DNA of 34,396 nucleotides, from NCBI GenBank assembly GCA_934555895.1, contig CAKTFH010000024.1, positions 1 to 34,396 on the forward strand, written 5' to 3'. This document shows, one piece after another, positions 23,568 to 33,800 of this stretch; position 1 is the stretch's first letter; each line of letters begins with the position of its first letter. Position numbers and translations under genes: made by a program. Origin of the DNA: an uncultured Muribaculaceae bacterium. Its GTDB lineage: Bacteria > Bacteroidota > Bacteroidia > Bacteroidales > Muribaculaceae. A model generated the notes under the pieces. The model did not search any database. It saw only the letters and a program-made list of their open reading frames with translations, and was not told the DNA's origin.

Positions 23568-26396
23568 ATGGCACACGATATATTTATCAGTTATAAAAGT
23601 CAGTATGTCGGCATCGTCAAGGCAATAGCACATGTATTGGAAAGCGATGGCATACGGTGCTGGTATGCTCCACGCGACCTCGATCAAGGTCGTAGCGGAT
23701 ATGATTATGACGATTCGATACTTCTCGCCATATCGGAAAGTAAGGCTGTGGTAGTTGTTCTTACAAATGAGGCTTTGACCTCGGAATGGGTAAAGATTGA
23801 AATCGGCCAGGCGCAAAAGAAAGGAAAAGTCATAATTCCTTACGTTGTAAATGAAATTACGAAGGAAAACGGACTGCTCATGCGCCTGCAGAACAAACAC
23901 TGGATTGACGCGTACCCGAATCCAGAGCGTAAATTCTCACTCCTGCTCAACAATGTAAAGCTGCTGCTCAACGAATCGTTTAATACCGACGGAAACAACA
24001 CCGCGGAGCCACATTACACTATTACTGAAGATATCAACGATACTGATTTCGATTATGAAGAAGGTATAGCTCTGTATGAAGCCAAGGAATACGAGGATGC
24101 GATAACCGCCTTTGCCGCAGCCGCCGAGAGAGGCAATAAGAAAGCTGCCGACATGATTTGCAAAATGCTTTATGATCTGCCTAACCCGCTGGATATAATC
24201 TCCAGAGAGACATGGGATATTCTTGAAAGGCAGGCTAAAGCAGGAAAGGCTTACGCCTGCTTTGCCATGCATATCAAATATTACAGGGACTATGAAAATT
24301 ATTACATATCTTTCGACTATCTGAAAAAAGCCGTCAGCCATGCACCGCTCGGATTGGCGTTCCTCCGACTCGGCATTCATTACGGATGGGGCATGGGGGT
24401 AAAACCCAACCATACCCTATCGATGCACTACTATAAAAAAGCCATAGAAGCCGGATGCATACAAGCTTACAGCTATATGGGTCAGGAATATGAATATGGG
24501 AATGACAAAGCAATGCCCGATTCCGCCAAAGCGCTCGAATTCTATAAAACAGGTGCGGAAAACAAAGACTCGCGATCCATTACCCGTCTTGCAGATTGCT
24601 ACGCCTGGGGTAAAGGGGTCAACAAGGACCATGACGAGGCCATTCGCCTATACCTTAAAGCAGTAGAACTTGGGAGTTATAATGCATATTGCGACATCGG
24701 CAACTGCTATGAGATGGACGACGACACTGCCAACGCATCGAAATATTACCGATTGGCCGCACAACACGATGAAGGTGAAGCATTTGGCAATCTGGCAAGA
24801 ATTGCATTTCAAAAGAGTGAAAAAGACGAAGCTTATCGATGGGCCAAAAGCGGCTTTAAGCGTAAAAACGGTTATAGTGCATACATACTGGGATTTATGT
24901 ATGAATACGATAATAAATATGAGGATGCCTGGAAGTGCTATTTCGAGCGTTACAAATGGGTGGGAGCCGGTGCTGAAGATTTGGCACGGCTCTATATTGA
25001 AAAGGAATATCGGCCTGAGAACGCATCACTCAGCGAGATTGTATCGATGCTTGATATTTCTGCAAGAAACGGCAGTGAGGAGTCGCTCAACGCTCTCATC
25101 AACATTTATTCTGACGAGAATATGGGGCTAAAGGATTCCGAAAAAGTATATGAATGCATTAAGCTCGGCGCAGCCATCGGTTTGCCCGAAAAAATGTATA
25201 AGTACGGCCTTTCGTTTATGGGCGAAAAAGAAGAGCTGTTCAATGGCTTTAAGGGGCTCGAATGGATAGAGAAAGCCGCACGAAAAGAGTATGTGCCTGC
25301 TGTAATATATCTTATTGAAGCTTTCAACGGTGATAAGTACGATGACACGGACAAACTTGCCGAATGGTGCCATGTAGCCGCGCGTTTGCATATTGATGAT
25401 GACGATACGTACTACCTTGTCTGCAGGGAACTTACAAAAGCCAAAGCCGGAGATGAGCTGAAGGAATATCTTACCTATATAATCGAGAATTCAATAGAGA
25501 CCAAGGCGATAAAGGCTCTTGCAGATATTCTTTCAAAAAATTACTACAACATGTTAGAACTCAACGACAAGGAGTTTGAGGCATACCGCGCAACAGCCTT
25601 CAAGTATCTTGACACCTCAAACAATGACAACATAACGCTCTTAAAGCAAATAGCATATAAAATTGACAAAGACTTCAAACCCTTTGTAGTCGAACTCAAT
25701 CAGATTCTCGATGGTCCTCTGTTTGAAAAATACTACAACTATTTTTGGGCCCAGAACTTCAAAACTAACAATCTTGAAGGAAAAGATCTTATGCTCAGCC
25801 GTCTGTTTACTCCAATAGCCACCACAGTGTCTTTAGACGCTGTAAAAGAGTTGCCGCTAAGTAACGTGTCAAACGCAGCTGATTTCTGGGACACCCCGAA
25901 CTATTTCTTTGATTACTACGAAAAGGCTTGTACTCGTTTCCACATCCACCCTGTCGAATACAAACGGCTTGAAATGGATGACCTGTATCCCTTCATATCA
26001 TGCCAAACGGCGGTTAATTTCGGCAGAGATGTGCTCCGATGCTTCCTGTCGCTATTCAACTCGCATAATGACTATATAGAACAGTGCTCGCAACCCATGT
26101 CTTCCGATGAAATACTTGCTGTAGCTGAGAAATGTGGCGATGAAGATTTACAAATGCTTATGATTGGATTTGTAGAGGTCAACATTGAGGTAGAGACTGT
26201 ATTGCTTCAAGCCGACAAATTGCTAAAATCATATACAAAAGACCAATTCGACGAATTAGCAATGGAACTAAACACAGTCAGGGCATTACTTAACGCGCAT
26301 GACATCGAAAACTCCCTGCCTGAATTTGACACGCAGCAAGTCAAAGCACTGTTTGATGCGCCATCTACTATTGAAAGGGAGCCACTGGACGATTAA
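23568..26396 (+). CDS. TIR-domain protein with Sel1-like repeats
   Basis: A 942-aa cytosolic protein. Residues 1-125 are a bacterial TIR domain: box 1 DIFISYK (4-10), CWYAPRDLDQG (31-41) for the BB-loop region, and SEWVKIEIGQA, where Glu78 sits at the position of the catalytic glutamate of NAD-cleaving TIRs. Residues about 155-640 contain Sel1/TPR-like repeats, for example ALYEAKEYEDAITAFAAAAE, AFLRLGIHYGWGMGVKPNHT and DCYAWGKGVNKDHDEAIRLY. The last 250-300 residues are helical without recognisable repeats. Related architectures occur in prokaryotic NADase or signalling systems, so NAD+ cleavage or cyclic ADP-ribose production is plausible but untested. The gene looks AT-richer than the glycosyltransferase genes, suggesting transfer. 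It converges with the histidine phosphatase gene 15 bp away. Confidence 0.88.
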   Translation: MAHDIFISYKSQYVGIVKAIAHVLESDGIRCWYAPRDLDQGRSGYDYDDSILLAISESKAVVVVLTNEALTSEWVKIEIGQAQKKGKVIIPYVVNEITKENGLLMRLQNKHWIDAYPNPERKFSLLLNNVKLLLNESFNTDGNNTAEPHYTITEDINDTDFDYEEGIALYEAKEYEDAITAFAAAAERGNKKAADMICKMLYDLPNPLDIISRETWDILERQAKAGKAYACFAMHIKYYRDYENYYISFDYLKKAVSHAPLGLAFLRLGIHYGWGMGVKPNHTLSMHYYKKAIEAGCIQAYSYMGQEYEYGNDKAMPDSAKALEFYKTGAENKDSRSITRLADCYAWGKGVNKDHDEAIRLYLKAVELGSYNAYCDIGNCYEMDDDTANASKYYRLAAQHDEGEAFGNLARIAFQKSEKDEAYRWAKSGFKRKNGYSAYILGFMYEYDNKYEDAWKCYFERYKWVGAGAEDLARLYIEKEYRPENASLSEIVSMLDISARNGSEESLNALINIYSDENMGLKDSEKVYECIKLGAAIGLPEKMYKYGLSFMGEKEELFNGFKGLEWIEKAARKEYVPAVIYLIEAFNGDKYDDTDKLAEWCHVAARLHIDDDDTYYLVCRELTKAKAGDELKEYLTYIIENSIETKAIKALADILSKNYYNMLELNDKEFEAYRATAFKYLDTSNNDNITLLKQIAYKIDKDFKPFVVELNQILDGPLFEKYYNYFWAQNFKTNNLEGKDLMLSRLFTPIATTVSLDAVKELPLSNVSNAADFWDTPNYFFDYYEKACTRFHIHPVEYKRLEMDDLYPFISCQTAVNFGRDVLRCFLSLFNSHNDYIEQCSQPMSSDEILAVAEKCGDEDLQMLMIGFVEVNIEVETVLLQADKLLKSYTKDQFDELAMELNTVRALLNAHDIENSLPEFDTQQVKALFDAPSTIEREPLDD

Positions 26397-26411
26397 TTCA
26401 TGATATAGGTT

Positions 26412-27080
26412 TCAAAGCCGGATGGGGCGCGAATAGCGCAAAGGAGCCGTGGAGTATTCAAGCTCCGTCATAAGGCGGTAGCGGCCGTCGGGCTGCAGCT
26501 CCAGTATTACCGCATCGCAATTCTTAGGAGCCAACATGCGCTCGAAGTCCTCGACAGGCAAATGGAAGAAACGCATCACAAACAGCCGGATGGTCAATCC
26601 GTGGGTCACCAGCACACAATTTTCCGGAAAATCATCCTCGGCGAAATCCCTGTACATACTTCCTAACAAGTCGTTTACGCGGTCGTATACATCAGAGCCG
26701 GCCTCGCCGCCGGGAATGCGGTAATAGAAGCTGCCATACTCGCGCCTCTCACGGCAGATATTGTCGAAATCATCATTGCTGCGCAGATAGCCCCACTCCT
26801 GTTCCCTCAGCCTTGGCTCCTCATGATAGGCAAACTGCGTCCGTGGGAAAGACGAGGCTATGCTCTCAAATGTGGAGCGTGCGCGCCAGAACGGAGATAC
26901 ATAGAAGTAGAGCGACTCATCGCCCACAAGTTCCTTGAGTTTCCGGCCTGCCTCCACTGCCTGCGTCCGTCCCATATCGGTAAGCTCGATGGTGTAATCG
27001 GGCACCCGCCCGAACAGATACATATCGACATTAGCCTCCGACTCTCCGTGTCTGATGAGAATAATCCTCTTAGGTTTCAT
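26412..27080 (-). CDS. Histidine phosphatase (phosphoglycerate-mutase-like)
   Basis: A 222-aa protein of the histidine phosphatase superfamily. The phosphorylated histidine lies in LIRHGES (8-14), the second arginine in VSPFWRARST and the second histidine in VTHG. The insert PRLREQEWGYL is typical of the broad-specificity phosphatase branch rather than cofactor-dependent glycolytic mutase. The substrate cannot be predicted. It is monocistronic, oriented opposite to its neighbours, and separates the TIR gene from the MscS-RyR operon, which argues against those forming one transcription unit. Confidence 0.9.
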   Translation of the reverse strand: MKPKRIILIRHGESEANVDMYLFGRVPDYTIELTDMGRTQAVEAGRKLKELVGDESLYFYVSPFWRARSTFESIASSFPRTQFAYHEEPRLREQEWGYLRSNDDFDNICRERREYGSFYYRIPGGEAGSDVYDRVNDLLGSMYRDFAEDDFPENCVLVTHGLTIRLFVMRFFHLPVEDFERMLAPKNCDAVILELQPDGRYRLMTELEYSTAPLRYSRPIRL

Positions 27081-27109
27081 TTTACAAGTTTTTAGTTAAC
27101 CCGCTGCGG

Positions 27110-27117
27110 CAAAGATA
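27110..27117 (-). promoter_or_regulatory. Promoter element of the histidine phosphatase gene
   Basis: TATCTTTG on the minus strand, 30 bp upstream of the start codon, fits TAnnTTTG; no TTG at the canonical distance. Confidence 0.45.
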
Positions 27118-27244
27118 CAACATTTCATCCCCATCTCCTCCCTGCCCACACTATTTCTCAAAAAAATTCCGGTTTTGAGCGGGTCATTGGGGCAGAACGG
27201 GAATTTTTAATATTACGGGATGCTGTTAAGTGCAGAAGATTGCT

Positions 27245-27252
27245 TAACTTTG
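27245..27252 (+). promoter_or_regulatory. Promoter element of the barrel-MscS-RyR operon
   Basis: TAACTTTG fits TAnnTTTG. No TTG lies 20 nt upstream. It lies 65 bp before ATG 27318 and downstream of the alternative ATG 27240, which excludes the longer start. Confidence 0.5.
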
Positions 27253-27317
27253 CAATACTCACCGACATCCATGCTGTAGACGCGGCATCGGAGCATGTCT
27301 ATAATTCTCAATTACGG

Positions 27318-27941
27318 ATGAGACAATCTGTAGCCAGGATTCTGGCCATCATTATCACATGTATATTCGCCCACGGATTTCTGCACGCGCAGATCTATGA
27401 CGGCATCACGCAGTCTGACCGATACCGCGTCTGGGCAGCCTTGTCGCAGCCTGTAGAGGGCGGCGAGGCTTCGTTCTCCACCTATTTCGGCTACCGCTAC
27501 GATGCGGCAAAGTGGATAAACTTCACCGGCCTGGCGCGCTATAACTTCACATCGAAGTCGTTTCTTCCTGCCATCTGGGTCAACTTCAACATCAAGGACC
27601 GCTTCTATCTGCTCTCCCGCAGCATACTCGACTGCCGCGAATCGCTTTACAAACAAGGCCTGGCCGCAACGGTAAAACTCCCTCTGAACATCATGATTGA
27701 TGCCACATGGGATAATGTGTACAACGGCCGTCGCTGGTGCGACGGCGACCGCCTGCAGGTGGTGGCCGGCATGAACATCACTGCGATACGCACCATCTGC
27801 AACGTGGGCTACTCGATGCGCGCCCGCAAAGGCGTGGTGGCTAATGTGAGATACCGTTTCGACAACCACTGGTGGGTGCAGGGCAAATACGACAGCGGCA
27901 CACGCGCCATCGACTTCAGCTGCGCTTTCAACTTCAATTAA
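27318..27941 (+). CDS. Exported protein, probable small outer-membrane beta barrel
   Basis: A 207-aa protein from ATG 27318, whose N-terminus MRQSVARILAIIITCIFAHG is a signal peptide ending near FLHAQ. The mature part alternates polar and aromatic residues in short strands (ASFSTYFGYRYDAAKWINFTGLARYNF, then VVANVRYRFDNHWWVQGKYD) and ends in FNFN. Such strands with a terminal aromatic residue suggest an 8- to 10-stranded outer-membrane barrel. No named family is recognised. It is first in the operon, 13 nt before the MscS channel gene, so it may take part in the same envelope function. Confidence 0.65.
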   Translation: MRQSVARILAIIITCIFAHGFLHAQIYDGITQSDRYRVWAALSQPVEGGEASFSTYFGYRYDAAKWINFTGLARYNFTSKSFLPAIWVNFNIKDRFYLLSRSILDCRESLYKQGLAATVKLPLNIMIDATWDNVYNGRRWCDGDRLQVVAGMNITAIRTICNVGYSMRARKGVVANVRYRFDNHWWVQGKYDSGTRAIDFSCAFNFN

Positions 27942-27954
27942 TCTTTAATCGACT

Positions 27955-29238
27955 ATGACTCTCAAGAACAAAATATTCCGTCTTTGGAACCGCCTTAAGC
28001 TATGGAGGCGAAACCGGGCGGCATCGTTCATTTCAAAGAGGAATGTGCCGGCGCAGATTCTCGGCGCATCCCTTTCCACATGGTGCTCGCTTGTTTTAGT
28101 CCTCGGCGTGATAATTTTAATTATCACCTACCATCTCTTCCCCTCGCCGGAAATTGCCGCCCCGGTGGCCTCACTACAGCCGCTACCGCAAATACTGCCA
28201 AACCTGTCTCCACCGCCTCCCATGCCCATGGTGATGTCTGAAGTGCAGCCTCAGGCTCAAGAGATTTCCACACTAACCAAGGTTCTCGAGATGATATGGA
28301 AACTCTCCATACCCACCCTCATATTCTTCGAGGTGGTTTTCATTGTCAGGAAGCTGTCGCCCATATTCAGCCTGCGGCGCCAGGAACTGAGCATCACATG
28401 GAGCCAGATATGTATCCTCATCGCATTTCTCGGATGGCTCATATCGGTGCTCATCATCACCGGGCTCGACCAGAAGAAAGACCTGCTCACCATAGCGGTA
28501 GCGGGCTGCATACTTGGTTGGGTATTTCAGGATACGGTCAAGAATGTCGTGGCGTTCCTCTATCTGAGATTCAACGACCTCATACACATCGGCGACTGGA
28601 TAATAGTGGAGTCGCGCCACATCGACGGCATGGTGAAGTTCGTCAACCTCACCACCGTGACCATCGAGAACTGGGACACCACCACCTCGTCGTTCCCCAT
28701 CTTCATCCTCTATTCCGAGCCATTCAAAAACCTTCAGTCGATGCTCGACCGCAAGACCCACGGCCGACGCATGTTCATGTCGTTCGTGCTCGACTCCGGC
28801 TGGGTGCAGCCGCTCACGCTCCCAGAGGCCGAAAACATTGTCAAGAAAATCGAGACCGACCAGCATTTCAAGGATACACAGATACTCGAAGTGGTGCGCG
28901 AAGCTTTCCACAATGACAAGGAGGTGCTCAACCTCTCGCTCTTCCGCCATTATGTGCACCACTGGCTCATGAACAACAAGAAGTTTTCACGCGCTCCGCG
29001 TCTGATTGTGCGCTATCTCGAGCCCACCGAGTTCGGCATACCCATGCAGATCTACGGCTATATAGTGGATGTGTCGCTCGAATCATTCGAGTGGGTGCAG
29101 TCAGAGACCATCGAGCATCTGCTCCAGGTTATGACCTACTTCAACCTCAGGCTCTATCAGAGCCCCTCGGGCTTCGACGCCTCCAACTCCAACATCTATT
29201 TAGCTCCGGAGAGCACACCATATAAAAACTTCCAGTAA
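27955..29238 (+). CDS. MscS-family mechanosensitive-type channel
   Basis: A 427-aa inner-membrane protein. Predicted membrane segments lie at about 40-60, 116-136 and 148-170, and a pore-lining helix at 177-206 (TIAVAGCILGWVFQDTVKNVVAF). The MscS beta domain follows, with FNDLIHIGDWIIVESRHIDGMVKFVNLTTVTIENWD, then a large cytoplasmic domain. The sequence style is closer to YbdG-type than to small MscS. A proline-rich stretch (about 64-100) links the first two segments. The stop codon overlaps the RyR gene start in TAATG, so synthesis of the two is probably coupled. MscS relatives gate by membrane tension, and some relatives are ligand-controlled; the pairing with a RyR-domain protein suggests the latter. 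Confidence 0.9.
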   Translation: MTLKNKIFRLWNRLKLWRRNRAASFISKRNVPAQILGASLSTWCSLVLVLGVIILIITYHLFPSPEIAAPVASLQPLPQILPNLSPPPPMPMVMSEVQPQAQEISTLTKVLEMIWKLSIPTLIFFEVVFIVRKLSPIFSLRRQELSITWSQICILIAFLGWLISVLIITGLDQKKDLLTIAVAGCILGWVFQDTVKNVVAFLYLRFNDLIHIGDWIIVESRHIDGMVKFVNLTTVTIENWDTTTSSFPIFILYSEPFKNLQSMLDRKTHGRRMFMSFVLDSGWVQPLTLPEAENIVKKIETDQHFKDTQILEVVREAFHNDKEVLNLSLFRHYVHHWLMNNKKFSRAPRLIVRYLEPTEFGIPMQIYGYIVDVSLESFEWVQSETIEHLLQVMTYFNLRLYQSPSGFDASNSNIYLAPESTPYKNFQ

Positions 29239-30467
29239 TGCGAAACACCACTAAAGCCGAGAACGGCGTGCTCAACAAGAAACTGCTTCAACTGATGAAA
29301 TCGCGCAAAGGCGGTGAGTTTCCCGCCGATGTCGCCACTGACTGGTACATCGCCCGTAAATATGCGCTCCGTCATCTCCAAGTATGGGAACAGATGCGCC
29401 GGAATCTCAGTAGCGGGCCTATGCGCCTATACATCCCGCATGCCGACACCCGGTTCTCGATGATTCTGGCGCGCCAGCTCTCCCTGCTCATGCATCATCC
29501 CGGTTTCCAGGAAGGGGACCGGAGCACCCGCACTGTCATAGCGCTCATCTACGACGAGCCTAAAACCTTGGCCGAGCTGGAAGCGGAAATAGAAAAACTC
29601 AGCGCTGACGAATATCTCTGCAACCTGATAGTCTATGCCGACTACACCCTTTCCGGCACAGACGACACGAGCACCAACCATAACAGTCTGCCCTATCTTG
29701 ACATAGAGTTTGAACTCATTTCAAATAAGAAATTCGCCCAAGAAGAGAAAAAATATCTTCTGGCCGATATCACCGAAATCAAAAAAGAGCTCAACATCGG
29801 CGACAACAACGAAAACGTACCACAGGAATTCTCCATGCAGGATATGCAGCGCGGCATGATGGTGAACAATGCCTACTGCCTCGGAGCCACCATCGACAAC
29901 CTGCCCAACTGCGACAACGCCACACCTCTGCGCTACAACATCGCCCTCGACTATCTGCGAGGCACCAAGAGGGAGGAGCGCGAAAAGGAATGGCAAAAGC
30001 CCTTCACATCCGACGGCAACGGCATCGGACAGATTGACCTGCGCAACCGCCTGTCGTGTATATTTTCGGGCGACCTTTTCGAATCGCACGTACGCAGTGT
30101 GATGAACTACTACGACAAAATAGATTACAAATATCTGCTGACCCACGGCAACGAGATTCGCCGTGCCATCAGCGCCAACCTCGAACCGCTGGCACGCACC
30201 GAGCATGCCCGCTGGAATGTGGAGAAACTCATCATGGGATTCCGCCCGTTCAACGAAAAGGAGGCCCTTGAAGACGAGCTGGCGCTGCAGGGACGAAACG
30301 CTCACCGCAAGAAACTGAAAAACCGCACCGAGGACCCCGCGCACATCGACATCGCGAGCTATTCCGACCTCAAGCGCATCAATCCCCAGGATATGAAATA
30401 CGACCATTTCATCATCCTCGCCATCCCCTACATCCTCCGCAAAGTCCTCCACAATCCCGAATCCTAA
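29238..30467 (+). CDS. RyR-domain protein coupled to the MscS channel
   Basis: A 409-aa cytosolic protein. The C-terminal RyR domain (about 315-402) is recognisable from LARTEHARWNVEKLIMGFRP followed by DPAHIDIASYSDLKRINPQD and YDHFIILAIPYIL, fitting the family pattern of HxxW, hydrophobic-G, hPhl..y..L and D...i..ip.il. The first 300 residues contain alpha/beta elements (MRLYIPHADTRFS, TVIALIYDE, LCNLIVYADYT) of no family I recognise. Prokaryotic RyR domains have been proposed to sense small ligands, with the ligand unresolved. The ATG shares its A with the MscS stop, so it is probably the partner or gate-controller of that channel. Confidence 0.82.
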   Translation: MRNTTKAENGVLNKKLLQLMKSRKGGEFPADVATDWYIARKYALRHLQVWEQMRRNLSSGPMRLYIPHADTRFSMILARQLSLLMHHPGFQEGDRSTRTVIALIYDEPKTLAELEAEIEKLSADEYLCNLIVYADYTLSGTDDTSTNHNSLPYLDIEFELISNKKFAQEEKKYLLADITEIKKELNIGDNNENVPQEFSMQDMQRGMMVNNAYCLGATIDNLPNCDNATPLRYNIALDYLRGTKREEREKEWQKPFTSDGNGIGQIDLRNRLSCIFSGDLFESHVRSVMNYYDKIDYKYLLTHGNEIRRAISANLEPLARTEHARWNVEKLIMGFRPFNEKEALEDELALQGRNAHRKKLKNRTEDPAHIDIASYSDLKRINPQDMKYDHFIILAIPYILRKVLHNPES

Positions 30468-30853
30468 TCGGGGTGCATCATGTATTTCAGATTCCGGCTC
30501 GGGGCCTCGTCGCCCCGGCCTACACTCCTGTAATTCTCCTTTCGCAGAGCGATTGTCTTTTCATATCGGCCTATATAATCATTGCTAACAAAATTAAGCA
30601 TTTATACCTTACCCGCAAACCGAAATACGATTATTTGCAGGATTTTTGAATTGGAAACGCATCAGGAAGGGCCATTAGCAATCCGCAGAGTATCATCAGA
30701 GGCGGCATTTGAGCTATATCGTTGGCAAAATGTTGGAGATTTTAAACATTATGTGTAATTTTGTCAAATCGATAGCCCTATAAGTTTCATCACTGACCGA
30801 AATTTCCGGTTATTTTCCACATCAGATTATTCAACATTCTTTATTCCTCACAT
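30468..30853. other. Gene-free region before the large secreted protein
   Basis: 386 bp without a credible gene. Near 30509-30528 a short stem GGGGC/GCCCC has no T-run and is a poor terminator for the RyR operon. The middle (30580-30700) is AT-rich with nothing recognisable. The promoter of the next gene lies at 30733-30763. Confidence 0.6.
30733..30763 (+). promoter_or_regulatory. Promoter of the 1110-aa secreted protein
   Basis: TTG (30733-30735), 20 nt, TAATTTTG (30756-30763): full consensus. A start near 30770 leaves a leader of about 84 nt. Confidence 0.78.
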
Positions 30854-33800
30854 ATGAAGAGACTCTACCCCACGCTTTCAGCTATGGCGTTGACATTGTC
30901 CGCCATAACCCCGATGAGTGCCGAAGCCGGCGCTCCCAAAGCCGTGTATCACCAAGCTCGCGCCGCGGCCCCGCACAAAGGATGGAGCCCGGTGGAGGCG
31001 GCTCCAGTAGCGGCAAAGCCGTTCGGCACACGCGCAAAAGCAATGCTTGCCCCCGAGGCCGCCGACGCGCTGCCCGAAATCAACGGCAACGTGCTTTATC
31101 CCACTACATCTCCTTATTACCTCACCATGGCTACACTACCCGCCATGGAAGGTATGTCGTTCAAGTCGCTTAGCCCGTCGGGCATCGCCGCCAATGGCGG
31201 AGGTGTGCTCATCGACGGTGTCTACTACTGCGGCTCGGTACTCTCGGGCGAAGGATATGAGGAGTATTTCCTCTTCTCGTTCGACGCCGACACATGGCAA
31301 CAGCTCACCTATACTACCACGACCATAGGCATGATTGCCACCGACATGGCCCTCGACCCCACCGACGGAAAAGTATACGGCTGCTTCTATTCCGACGACG
31401 GAAAAGGCTCGGTGTTCGGCACCATCGACTTCGCCACTGAGACCCGCACGCCCATCGCCTCGCTCGATGTGGCATGGGCCGGTTGCGCCGTGGGCAGCGA
31501 CGGCTACATCTATGCCATCGACTACAACGGCAATCTGGTGACAGCCAGCAAGACCGACGGCACCGTCACCACCATCGGCTCCACAGGTCTCAAGCCCGCA
31601 TATCTGAGTTCGGCATGTATCGACCCTTACACCGACCGTATGTTCTTCTCCTACAGTCCTGCCGACGAAAGCGGCTGGCTTTATGAGATAGACACCGCCA
31701 CGGCCGAGGCCACTCCGGTCTACCGCTTCCCCAACAACGAAGAAGTGGTGGGCATGTATGTATGTCCGCCCCGTGCCGGCTATGAGGCTCCGGCCGCAGT
31801 AAGCGACGCCGCGCTCAATTTCGATGGGGCATCGCTTAGCGGCACCGTCACATTTAAAGCACCCACACATCTCTACGGCGGTGCGGCGGCCACCGGCGCC
31901 CTCACCTACTCGGTGAAATCGGGCGACGAAGAGCTGGCCTCGGGCGACACCGAATTCGGAGCCACTGTCACAGCACCTGTCAAGGTGGGCGCCGACGGCG
32001 CATACACCTTCTCAATAACAGTAAGCAACGACAAAGGCGCCTCCCCGGCTGTGGAAGTTGAGCGCTACATCGGCGCCGACACACCCAAGGCACCCGTAGT
32101 GAAAGCCGTCAACGCCGCAGGCACAGTCACCGTAAGCTGGGAGGCCGTCACCGAAGGCGTGCACGGAGGTTTCCTCGACCCGGATAAAGTGACCTACACT
32201 GTGGTGCGCGCCACTGACGGCACAGTGATAGCACGCGACATCATTGAGACATCCGTAGTCGATAAAGACCTCAAGGAGCCCAAGGAAATGGTGCAGATTA
32301 CCTACTCGGTAACAGCTACATCTTCTGGCCACACTTCGACCGAGGGCGTGAGTGCACCAGTGGCCTTCGGTCCCTTCATCCCGCCCTACAAACAGACCTT
32401 CGACAGCGCCGACGCGATGGCCGACTTCACCATAATCGACGCCAACAAAGACAGCAATGCCTGGTATTGGTTCGGCGGCGTGAACAGCGACGGCAGCGCA
32501 CGCATCCGCTACAACTCCCGCGCCGACATGGACGACTGGCTCATCACACCCGCAGTGCGTCTCGAGGCAGGCAAGCTCTATATGATTCATTTCGACTGCC
32601 AGAAAGAGGGTTCCAACGCCAACATAAAGGAGCGTATCGAGGTAAAATACGGTCTTTCCAATACCGCCGAAGGCATGACCGAAACTGCCATAACCCCCAC
32701 CGATGTCACCTGGAACACCCTCTCCACCCTCGACGGTCGCCTCCAGCCCTCCGTCACCGGCAACTATTACATCGGCTTCCACGGCATATCGCCTAAGGAC
32801 ATGAACTTTCTGCAGGTCGATAATATCGTGATTGAGGCCGGAGCCTTCGCCAAGGCTCCCGATGCCGTGACCAACTTCACCGTCACCCCGGCCACCTACG
32901 GCCGCCATCAGGCCGAGATAGCCTGCAACATGCCTATCGTATGCTTCGACGGCACACCGCTCGAAACCATCACCAAGGCTGAAATACTCCGCGACGGCGA
33001 GACTGTACACACCGTCGACAATCCCGCTCCGGGCGCCCTGATGCTCTTCACCGACACCGAGATTCCCGCCGGCGACCACACTTACACCGTCGTCGCCACC
33101 AACGAGGCCGGCCCCGGCAAAATATCGAAACTCACTGTCTACATCGGCACCAAGACCCCCGCAGCACCTCGCTCGGCCACTCTCAGCGAGACATCCACCC
33201 GAGGTGAGGTGAAAATCAGCTGGACCGCTCCCGACAAGGATATCGAGGGCAACGCCATCGACCCCGCACAACTCTCCTACATCGTGGTGCGTCTCGAAGG
33301 CGACCGCCAGATAATGATAGCCGAAAATCACAAGGGCCTCTCGCTCACTCACACACCCTATGAGCCCGGCACCCATGCATTCGCCACATATGCTGTATTC
33401 GCCCGCAGCGAGGGCGGCATCTCGGGCGGCATACTCGCCGGCACCATCCCCGTGGGCGAGCCCGACGCGCTCCCCTACACCGAATCGGTGCCCGACGGAG
33501 TCAACAGCCACCTGCTCAACTCCATCACCACCTCAGGCAACGGCCGCTGGGGCACGCTAAAAGACAGCAGCTATGCCGTGATAGCCTCGGCCGACGGCGA
33601 CAACGGCTATCTGGCCATGAGCGGAGCCTACCAGGATGCGGCATCGCTGCTCACCGGTAAGATTGACCTCACCACTGCCGCAGAGCCGGTGCTCCGGTTC
33701 AGCTACTTCAATCTCTCGGGCAGCGAACCCAACGAGAACACTCTCGAAGTGACCGCATGCAACGGCGTGTCGGCCACCCCGCTCACCACCATCAAGTTCA

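Noticed and set aside
27240..27317. Earlier ATG for the barrel-like protein
   Set aside because: It lies before the -7 element at 27245-27252 and would bury the signal peptide.
28273..28962. Reverse-strand frame inside the MscS gene
   Set aside because: His/Glu-rich composition typical of a shadow frame; the forward MscS signatures are clear.
23568..30467. Labelling the TIR/RyR region as Thoeris or CBASS
   Set aside because: No ThsA-type SLOG/SIR2 effector, no cGAS/DncV cyclase and no Cap-type ancillary genes are present.
30509..30528. Terminator for the RyR operon
   Set aside because: A short GC stem without a T-run, about 45 nt after the stop; too weak to call.
32012..33511. Long reverse-strand open frame of 499 codons under the large secreted protein
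   Set aside because: Glycine/valine-rich shadow of a GC-rich gene; no promoter, no family features, while the forward frame has clear domains.
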